This document shows, piece after piece, positions 49,641 through 64,000 of a DNA stretch of 64,000 nucleotides. The DNA comes from Belnapia sp. F-4-1. GTDB lineage: Bacteria; Pseudomonadota; Alphaproteobacteria; Acetobacterales; Acetobacteraceae. The notes beneath the pieces are model-generated. The model was not told the origin of the DNA and did not search any database. It saw only the letters and a list, made by a program, of their open reading frames with translations. Within the stretch, counting starts at the first letter, position 1. Every line of letters starts with the position of its first letter. Both the position numbers and the translations under genes were made by a program. The stretch is from NCBI RefSeq assembly GCF_000802185.1, contig NZ_KN676113.1:5327053-5391052 (forward strand), in the 5' to 3' direction.

Positions 49641-49967
49641 TTAGGCGAGCCCCGTCGTCAGATCGATGGTCTGGCCCTCAGCCAGGCGCACGATGGCCTT
49701 CTTCCAGTCGGAGCGCTGGCCCGGACGGTTGCGGAAGCGCTTCGTCTTGCCCTTCACCACGAGGGTGTTGACCGCGAGCACCTTCACGCCGAACAGCGTC
49801 TCGACCGAGGCCTTGATCTCCGGCTTCGTCGCCTCGAGCGGCACCTTGAAGACGACCTGCCCCTGCTCGGTCAGCAGCGTCGCCTTCTCCGTCACCACCG
49901 GGGCGAGGATGGTCTGGTACATGCGCTCCCGCGAGAGGAGCGGCTTCTTCTCCTGAGTCTCGCTCAT
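49641..49967 (-). CDS. rplW: 50S ribosomal protein L23
   Basis: 108 residues. [40 protein letters not shown] and [21 protein letters not shown]23 is the docking site for trigger factor and SRP at the tunnel exit. ATG 49967 overlaps the rplD stop by 4 nt. Confidence 0.98.
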   Translation of the reverse strand: MSETQEKKPLLSRERMYQTILAPVVTEKATLLTEQGQVVFKVPLEATKPEIKASVETLFGVKVLAVNTLVVKGKTKRFRNRPGQRSDWKKAIVRLAEGQTIDLTTGLA

Positions 49968-50581
49968 GCCAGCCGCTCCGTCAGCGCCGCAACGCCGGCG
50001 CGGGTCACCGCGAGGACGTCGTGGTTCAGGATGTCGTACACATTGGCGCCGATCGTCGGCAACACGTGCATGTGCGGCAGGTTGCGGATGCCGCGGCCGA
50101 AACCCTCATCCACCTGCGCGTCCACGACGAGCGCGCTGGTCCAGCCGAGCGCCTTGAGCTGCTTCGCCAGCACGGCCGTCTTTGCCTCGCCGGCAGCGGC
50201 AGTGTCGAGCACCACCAGTTTGCCTTCGGCTGCCTTCTGGCTGAGCGCGCTGATGAGGCCGAGACGACGGACCTTCTTGTTCAGCGAATAGCCATGGTCG
50301 CGGACGACCGGGCCATGCACCACGCCACCAGTACGGAACTGCGGCGCGCGCAGCGAGCCCTGACGGGCGTTGCCAGTACCCTTCTGCCGATACGGCTTCT
50401 TGGTGGTGCCGGAGACTTCACCCATCCCCTTCACCTTGTGCGTACCCGCCCGCCGCTTGGCGAGCTGCCAGTGAACGACCCGCGCCATGATATCGGCGCG
50501 TGGCTGCGCTGCGAACAGCGCCTCCGGCAGCTCGATCTCGCCTGCCGTGCCGTTATCCAGCGTGATGACCGGAACCTGCAT
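49964..50581 (-). CDS. rplD: 50S ribosomal protein L4
   Basis: 205 residues. The extended loop is conserved ([20 protein letters not shown], then [20 protein letters not shown]) and reaches the exit tunnel wall near the macrolide site; no mutation-like insertion is seen. In E. coli L4 also represses the S10 operon through its leader; the equivalent leader is not obvious here because tuf precedes rpsJ by only 34 nt. Confidence 0.98.
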   Translation of the reverse strand: MQVPVITLDNGTAGEIELPEALFAAQPRADIMARVVHWQLAKRRAGTHKVKGMGEVSGTTKKPYRQKGTGNARQGSLRAPQFRTGGVVHGPVVRDHGYSLNKKVRRLGLISALSQKAAEGKLVVLDTAAAGEAKTAVLAKQLKALGWTSALVVDAQVDEGFGRGIRNLPHMHVLPTIGANVYDILNHDVLAVTRAGVAALTERLA

Positions 50582-50593
50582 CGTACTTGGTCC

Positions 50594-51280
50594 TTACGCC
50601 GCGGCCGTCGGGAAGGGAGCCTCGGCATGGCGCGCACGCTTCACCGCGTCCCGCACCAGCACATAGCCACCCTTGGACCCGGGCACCGCGCCCTTGATCA
50701 GCAACAGACCCTTGTCGAGATCGACACCCGCGATCTCGAGGTTTTGGGTGGTGATGCGCTCAACACCCAGATGGCCTGCCATCTTCTTGTTCTTGAAGGT
50801 CTTGCCCGGATCCTGCCGGTTGCCGGTCGAGCCATGCGAACGATGGCTGATCGACACACCGTGCGAAGCCTCGAGGCCGGCGAAGTTCCAGCGCTTCATG
50901 GCGCCGGCGAAGCCCTTGCCCTTCGAAACGCCGGTGACGTCGACAACCTGGCCCTTCACGAAATGGGCGGGGCTCAGCCGCGCACCCGGCTCGAGCGCCG
51001 CATCGGCACCGACACGGAATTCGACCAGCTTCTTCGGTGCCTCGACGCCAGCCTTGGCGAAGTGGCCACGATTGGCCTTGGTGACATTCTTGGGCTTCGC
51101 GCGGCCGATGCCGAGCTGGACGGCGTCATAGCCATCCTTCTCAGCGCTGCGGCGGGCGATCACACGCACCTCGTCGAGATGCAGGACGGTCACGGGGACC
51201 GTGCTGCCATCGTCGTTGAAGATCCGGGTCATGCCCAGCTTCTTGGCGATCAGGCCGGTGCGGCCGGTCTTGGCGGCCAT
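50594..51280 (-). CDS. rplC: 50S ribosomal protein L3
   Basis: 228 residues. [40 protein letters not shown] and [20 protein letters not shown]. The Gln in NRQDPGK aligns with the residue methylated by PrmB in enterics. L3 initiates large-subunit assembly and reaches the peptidyl-transferase centre. It lies 20 nt after rpsJ. Confidence 0.98.
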   Translation of the reverse strand: MAAKTGRTGLIAKKLGMTRIFNDDGSTVPVTVLHLDEVRVIARRSAEKDGYDAVQLGIGRAKPKNVTKANRGHFAKAGVEAPKKLVEFRVGADAALEPGARLSPAHFVKGQVVDVTGVSKGKGFAGAMKRWNFAGLEASHGVSISHRSHGSTGNRQDPGKTFKNKKMAGHLGVERITTQNLEIAGVDLDKGLLLIKGAVPGSKGGYVLVRDAVKRARHAEAPFPTAAA

Positions 51281-51300
51281 GGCTATAGTCTCCCCTGGCC

Positions 51301-51609
51301 TTAGAGCTTGATCTCGACATCCACGCCCGCGGCGAGGTCGAGCTTCATCAGCGCGTCCACGGTCTGCGGGGTGGGGTCGACGATATCGAGCAGGCGGCGA
51401 TGCGTGCGGATCTCGAACTGCTCACGCGACTTCTTGTCGACGTGCGGCGAGCGGTTGACGGTGAAACGCTCGATCTCCGTCGGCAGCGGAATCGGGCCGC
51501 GTACACGGGCGCCCGTCCGCTTCGCGGTATTCACGATCTCCCGCGTGCTGCCATCGAGCACGCGATGATCGAACGCCTTGAGGCGGATGCGGATATTCTG
51601 GCTGTCCAT
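51301..51609 (-). CDS. rpsJ: 30S ribosomal protein S10 (NusE)
   Basis: 102 residues, the universal length. [40 protein letters not shown] and [21 protein letters not shown]10 is both a 30S head protein and NusE, the transcription antitermination factor that couples NusG to the ribosome. It heads the S10 block and starts 34 nt after tuf, so the S10 genes appear to be transcribed from the str promoter. Confidence 0.99.
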   Translation of the reverse strand: MDSQNIRIRLKAFDHRVLDGSTREIVNTAKRTGARVRGPIPLPTEIERFTVNRSPHVDKKSREQFEIRTHRRLLDIVDPTPQTVDALMKLDLAAGVDVEIKL

Positions 51610-51643
51610 GGTGAGCGGACCGATCCTCGACTGAGCCTAAGGC

Positions 51644-52831
<1,188 letters not shown>

Positions 52832-52858
52832 CGTCGTCGTTCCTCGATCGGGTCCGGA

Positions 52859-53335
52859 TTACCAGCGGTAATGGCTGAAGGCTTTGTTCGCCTCCGCCAT
52901 CCGGTGCGTGTCTTCGCGCTTCTTGACGGCCGTGCCGCGGTTGTTCGCCGCGTCCATCAGCTCGCCGGAAAGGCGCTCCTCCATCGTATTCTCGCCGCGC
53001 TTGCGCGCGGATTCGATCAGCCAGCGGATCGCCAGCGCCTGTCGGCGCTCGGGGCGAACCTCAACCGGCACCTGGTAGGTCGCGCCACCAACGCGGCGGC
53101 TGCGGACCTCGACGGCCGGCTTCACGTTGTCCATGGCCTCATGGAACATGCGCAGCGGGTCCCCATTGGGGCCAACGCGCCGCTTTAACGTGTCCATGGC
53201 AGCGTAGACGATACGCTCGGCGGTGCTCTTCTTGCCGTCGTACATCAGGACGTTCATGAAACGGCTGAGCACGAGATCGCCAAACTTGGGATCCGGCAGG
53301 ACTTCGCGCTTCTGCGCGCTATGACGGCGAGACAT
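52859..53335 (-). CDS. rpsG: 30S ribosomal protein S7
   Basis: 158 residues. [60 protein letters not shown] and the C-terminal AFSHYRW. S7 nucleates the 30S head. In E. coli it represses the str operon by binding between rpsL and rpsG; here that gap is only 13 nt, so such a site is unlikely. Confidence 0.98.
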   Translation of the reverse strand: MSRRHSAQKREVLPDPKFGDLVLSRFMNVLMYDGKKSTAERIVYAAMDTLKRRVGPNGDPLRMFHEAMDNVKPAVEVRSRRVGGATYQVPVEVRPERRQALAIRWLIESARKRGENTMEERLSGELMDAANNRGTAVKKREDTHRMAEANKAFSHYRW

Positions 53336-53348
53336 GCCTCGGCCTCTC

Positions 53349-53720
53349 CTACTTCGGACGCTTCGCGCCGTACAGCGACCGGCGCTGGCGACGCTTCGGC
53401 AGGCCCTGCGTATCCAGGACGCCGCGGAGAATGTGGTAGCGGACGCCCGGAAGATCCTTCACGCGGCCGCCGCGGATGAGCACCACGGAGTGCTCCTGCA
53501 GGTTATGGCCCTCGCCGGGGATGTAGCTCACCACCTCGTAGCCATTCGTCAGGCGCACCTTGGCCACCTTACGAAGCGCCGAGTTCGGCTTCTTAGGCGT
53601 GGTGGTGTAGACGCGCGTGCAAACGCCACGCTTCTGCGGGCAGCCCTGCAGCGCCGGAACCTTGTTCCGCTTCGCGTTCGGCTCCCGCCCCTGGGCGATG
53701 AGCTGGTTGATCGTCGGCAT
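53349..53720 (-). CDS. rpsL: 30S ribosomal protein S12
   Basis: 123 residues; the start is ATG 53720. [20 protein letters not shown] and the decoding-centre loops [17 protein letters not shown] (Lys43) and [13 protein letters not shown] (Lys88). Both lysines are wild-type, so streptomycin resistance by the classical S12 changes is not expected. Asp89 is the residue methylthiolated by RimO in other bacteria. It is the first gene of the str unit, with a structured leader and candidate promoter upstream. Confidence 0.99.
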   Translation of the reverse strand: MPTINQLIAQGREPNAKRNKVPALQGCPQKRGVCTRVYTTTPKKPNSALRKVAKVRLTNGYEVVSYIPGEGHNLQEHSVVLIRGGRVKDLPGVRYHILRGVLDTQGLPKRRQRRSLYGAKRPK

Positions 53721-53813
53721 GACGCCCCTTCGTGTACCGTCCTGGGCCCCGCAGCCACGCAAAGCCAGAAGCCCGCACGGGCGGAGCCTGTAGCTCGCCG
53801 GCGGGCGCCCTGA

Positions 53814-53854
53814 CCGGCACCCGGCCTGAGCAACCTCAAAGGTCGCGGTGCCGG
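53814..53854 (-). promoter_or_regulatory. Structured leader hairpin upstream of rpsL
   Basis: Outer perfect 8-bp pairing CCGGCACC/GGTGCCGG (53854-53847 with 53821-53814) encloses a second stem GCGACCT-TTG-AGGTTGC (53846-53830). It lies about 94 nt before the rpsL start and after the candidate promoter. It may bind a ribosomal protein for feedback control of the str operon; that is inference. Confidence 0.5.
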
Positions 53855-53925
53855 ACGCGCAGCGTTGTGGACCAAAGTTTCCTGGCTGTCCGGCGCCACA
53901 GCGCCCGGCCTTGCCAAGGGCGGGC

Positions 53926-53954
53926 TACCTACGCGGTGCGGCTGGATGAGTCAA
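53926..53954 (-). promoter_or_regulatory. Candidate str operon promoter
   Basis: Minus-strand TTGACT (53954-53949), 17-nt spacer, TAGGTA (53931-53926). The -35 box is near consensus and the -10 is weak. It sits between the rpoC terminator and the rpsL leader, so rpsL-rpsG-tuf and the S10 genes could start here. Confidence 0.55.
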
Positions 53955-53987
53955 GCGAAGCAGAGCGACAGGGATGAAAAAGCCCGG

Positions 53988-54025
53988 ATAAAAGAAAGGG
54001 CCGGGCTCCCGAAGGAACCCGGCCC
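53988..54025 (-). terminator. UUCG-loop intrinsic terminator of rpoBC
   Basis: In the minus-strand sense, GGGCCGGGTTCC, loop TTCG, GGAGCCCGGCCC (54025-53998), then TTTCTTTTAT. It is a 12-bp stem with one G-T pair and the extra-stable UUCG tetraloop, 20 nt after the rpoC stop, and separates the rpoBC unit from the str unit. Confidence 0.95.
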
Positions 54026-54045
54026 CGTATCAAAGCACAGGCAGA

Positions 54046-58200
<4,155 letters not shown>

Positions 58201-58224
58201 GCGGCCTTCCTTGTGGTCCAGCCC

Positions 58225-58249
58225 GCCGCCCCGCACAGGTCGGGGCGGC
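58225..58249 (-). other. Hairpin in the rpoB-rpoC gap
   Basis: GCCGCCCCG/CGGGGCGGC, a perfect 9-bp stem with a 7-nt loop, located 24 nt before the rpoC start and just upstream of its ribosome site. It could tune rpoC translation or mark an RNase processing site. Confidence 0.5.
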
Positions 58250-58276
58250 TGTGTAGGAAAGATATGGGCGGCAGCC

Positions 58277-62458
<4,182 letters not shown>

Positions 62459-62562
62459 GCCTGTCCCGTATCCTTTTCGCTCGGGCCGCCGCCCGTCGCG
62501 TTCGAAGTCCCAATCCGCCGGCCGCCAATCCCCGCCGCGCCCGCCGGGGTGAAACGGCAGCA

Positions 62563-62591
62563 CGGGCGGCAACCCAAGGGGTTCCCGCCCG
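62563..62591 (-). other. Second hairpin between rplL and rpoB
   Basis: Arms CGGGCGG/CCGCCCG (62563-62569, 62585-62591) with an inner AACCC/GGGTT stem (62571-62575, 62579-62583) and one C-C mismatch. It lies about 105 nt before the rpoB start. Together with the preceding hairpin it resembles the partial terminator and processing region that sets the rplL to rpoB ratio in other bacteria. Confidence 0.5.
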
Positions 62592-62610
62592 CACCTTCGA
62601 TAGTCTGTCT

Positions 62611-62640
62611 CCACCCCCAGCGACGGATGGCCGGGGGTGG
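62611..62640 (-). terminator. Probable attenuator between rplL and rpoB
   Basis: CCACCCCC (62640-62633 in the sense strand) and GGGGGTGG (62618-62611) form a perfect 8-bp stem with a 14-nt loop, 19 nt after the rplL stop. There is no T-run. The position matches the E. coli rplL-rpoB attenuator. Confidence 0.5.
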
Positions 62641-62659
62641 GTTTGCAGTCGTGGCGACC

Positions 62660-63043
62660 TTACTTGACCTCGACGGTCGCCCCGTTCTCTTCCAGCACCT
62701 TCTTGATCTTGGCGGCCTCGTCCTTCGACGCAGCCTCCTTCACCACCTTCGGCGCGCCCTCGACCAGATCCTTGGCCTCCTTCAGGCCCAGACCGGTGAT
62801 GGTGCGGATCTCCTTGATGATGTTGATCTTCTTGTCACCAGCCGCAGTCAGGGTGACGGTGAACTCGGTCTGCTCCTCGGCCGGAGCCGCGGCAGCGCCG
62901 CCACCAGCGGCAGGGGCCGCCGCCACCGCGACCGGAGCCGCGGCGGAGACGCCCCACTTCTCCTCCAGCATCTTGGAGAGCTCGGCGGCTTCCAGGACGG
63001 TCAGGCTGGAGAGCTCATCGACCAGCTTTGCGAGATCGGCCAT
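62660..63043 (-). CDS. rplL: 50S ribosomal protein L7/L12
   Basis: 127 residues. The N-terminal dimerisation helix region ([20 protein letters not shown]) and Ala/Gly-rich hinge ([20 protein letters not shown], about 40-58) precede the C-terminal factor-binding domain ([20 protein letters not shown], then [20 protein letters not shown]). It forms the multi-copy stalk that recruits and activates EF-Tu and EF-G. It lies 77 nt after rplJ; a probable attenuator follows. Confidence 0.99.
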   Translation of the reverse strand: MADLAKLVDELSSLTVLEAAELSKMLEEKWGVSAAAPVAVAAAPAAGGGAAAAPAEEQTEFTVTLTAAGDKKINIIKEIRTITGLGLKEAKDLVEGAPKVVKEAASKDEAAKIKKVLEENGATVEVK

Positions 63044-63120
63044 GTCTGTGTACCCTTTGATCTAATGGCTTGGCTTGCCGTTTGCAACACCCCCACCGGC
63101 GGCAGGGGCTATCCCATTGG

Positions 63121-63651
63121 TCAGGCGGCTTCCGCCCCACCCTCGTCCTTCTTTGCGAAGGCGCTGAACACCCGCGCCAGCTGCGAACCGGGGGCCTGGA
63201 GCACCCCGGCGATGCGCGTTGCCGGGGTCTGGATCAGACCCAGCAGCTGCGCCCGCAGCGTCTCGAGCGAAGGCAGCTCGGACAGGGCCTTGATCCCATC
63301 GGGGTTCAAGGCCTGGGTCCCGAGTGCCCCGCCCAGGATGACGAACTTGTCGTTACCCTTGGCGAAATCCACGGCCGTCTTCGCCACCGCCACCGGGTCC
63401 GTCGACCACGCGAGCGCGGTCGGACCCTTCAGCAGCGGCGAAACGGCCTGGAAGCGGGTGCCGTCGAGGGCGAGCATGGCCAGCCGGTTCTTTGCGACCT
63501 TGTACGTCGCGCCAGCCGCCCGCATGCGGCGCCGCAGCTCGCTCACATCCGCAACCGTCAGACCCTTGTTCTGGGCGACGAGCACGAAGGAGGTATCTGC
63601 GAACACCGCGGACAGCTGGGCGATGAACTCGCGCTTTTCCGTGCGGTCCAT
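63121..63651 (-). CDS. rplJ: 50S ribosomal protein L10
   Basis: 176 residues. [40 protein letters not shown] and [21 protein letters not shown]10 is the stalk base; its C-terminal helix ([20 protein letters not shown]) binds L7/L12 dimers. It is preceded by a 287-nt gap that holds an L10-type leader, so L10 (with L12) probably represses its own translation. Confidence 0.98.
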   Translation of the reverse strand: MDRTEKREFIAQLSAVFADTSFVLVAQNKGLTVADVSELRRRMRAAGATYKVAKNRLAMLALDGTRFQAVSPLLKGPTALAWSTDPVAVAKTAVDFAKGNDKFVILGGALGTQALNPDGIKALSELPSLETLRAQLLGLIQTPATRIAGVLQAPGSQLARVFSAFAKKDEGGAEAA

Positions 63652-63802
63652 ATCCCGTCTCCGTCGGTGGCCGGCGCCTGGTGGAGGGGCTCCGGCCGGT
63701 TCACGCGGGGGCGCCTGGCGGAATGCCCTGCGCCCCGGTTCGACTGTCTGAGCGGGATTGCCAAGCCATCAGCATCGCCGGGTTGCCCCGGCGTGGAAAC
63801 GC

Positions 63803-63874
63803 TCCGCACCCCGTCTATCGCTGGCGGGGCATGCCCCTTTAGGCCCTCGGAAGGGCACCTGCGGTCTCGGACAG
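63803..63874 (-). promoter_or_regulatory. L10-type ribosomal protein leader before rplJ
   Basis: In the minus-strand sense, the 287-nt rplA-rplJ gap contains CCGAGACCGCAGG, a GC-rich hairpin loop, then GCGATAGACGGGG. The flanking GAGA and AGACGG elements around a stem match the kink-turn organisation of known L10 leaders, which L10(L12)4 binds to repress rplJL. The middle hairpin contains GGGGCATGCCCC (63826-63837). The assignment rests on pattern recall, not on a covariance model. Confidence 0.55.
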
Positions 63875-63938
63875 GTTCGGGACGGCCAGGAGGCCGCCCC
63901 TGCGCGCCCACCCCTTAGGGAGCGGGCGAATTGGTGTG

Positions 63939-64000
63939 TCAGGTCGCCGCGCTCAAGGTGGCGATGTCGACCTTCACGCCGGGGCCCATGGTGGACGCCA
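63939..64000 (-). CDS. rplA: 50S ribosomal protein L1, C-terminal end only
   Basis: The last codons before the window edge read STMGPGVKVDIATLSAAT then TGA. This is the characteristic L1 C-terminus (STMGPGVKVDI). The rest lies outside the window. L1 binds 23S rRNA at the mobile stalk and in many bacteria represses rplKA. Its position upstream of rplJ is the standard order. Confidence 0.9.
   Translation of the reverse strand, partial: ASTMGPGVKVDIATLSAAT

Larger units (their letters stand above)
53721..53987 (-). other. Non-coding rpsL leader and str promoter region
   Basis: This is most of the 325-nt gap between rpoC and rpsL (53721-54045). It contains, in transcription order, the str promoter candidate and a strongly paired leader, described separately; the rpoC terminator occupies the rest. 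No gene is supported here. Confidence 0.7.

Overview
The window is a GC-rich chromosomal segment of an alphaproteobacterium, most likely an Acetobacteraceae member close to Roseomonas, Belnapia or Siccirubricoccus. This is inferred from base composition, the rplA-rplJ-rplL-rpoB-rpoC-rpsL-rpsG-tuf-S10-spc-alpha gene order, and an accessory set of TRAP and Bug-type binding proteins, luciferase-like monooxygenases and ETF-ubiquinone oxidoreductase. No tRNA, rRNA, CRISPR array or complete mobile element was found.

Left part (1-37 kb), accessory and metabolic genes. The left edge cuts an IS5/IS1182-type transposase. Next comes an export cluster (625-6148): a tail-anchored domain protein, two different half-size ABC exporters and an HlyD-type adaptor, resembling type I secretion without a visible substrate or outer-membrane pore. 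A catabolic and uptake stretch follows (6171-11108): DctP-type TRAP binding protein, glutaredoxin-DinB fusion, LLM monooxygenase, enoyl-CoA hydratase and Bug-type binding protein. Then come TspO, a phosphotransferase, ETF-QO, a cysteine-free uracil-DNA glycosylase, a lytic transglycosylase, MoaB and a DEAD-box helicase with a highly structured leader. These are followed by a Na/Pi cotransporter with nicotinamidase, a zinc alcohol dehydrogenase, a UxaA-type dehydratase and an SbmA/YddA-type ABC protein. A PTS EIIA-like protein heads a complete fused-type Mrp cation/proton antiporter operon (33614 down to 27087) whose mrp genes all overlap at their ends. A second LLM monooxygenase, a YncE-like beta-propeller and an FkbM methyltransferase close this part.

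Right part (37.4-64 kb), all on the minus strand: the core gene-expression superoperon. In transcription order it holds rplA (3' end), rplJ, rplL, rpoB, rpoC, a UUCG-loop terminator, then rpsL, rpsG, tuf, rpsJ-rplC-D-W-B-rpsS-rplV-rpsC-rplP-rpmC-rpsQ, rplN-X-E-rpsN-H-rplF-R-rpsE-rpmD-rplO-secY-adk, and finally rpsM-rpsK-rpoA-rplQ with a terminator. fusA is missing from its usual place between rpsG and tuf. Regulatory sequence visible here includes an L10-type leader before rplJ, paired hairpins between rplL and rpoB, a perfect hairpin carrying the rpoB stop codon in its loop, a structured rpsL leader with a candidate promoter, and a near-consensus promoter for rpsM whose -35 box overlaps the adk stop codon.

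The best candidates for something undescribed are the structured leader of the DEAD-box helicase (mutually exclusive stems), the two-ABC export cluster with its tail-anchored partner, and the EIIA-Mrp linkage.
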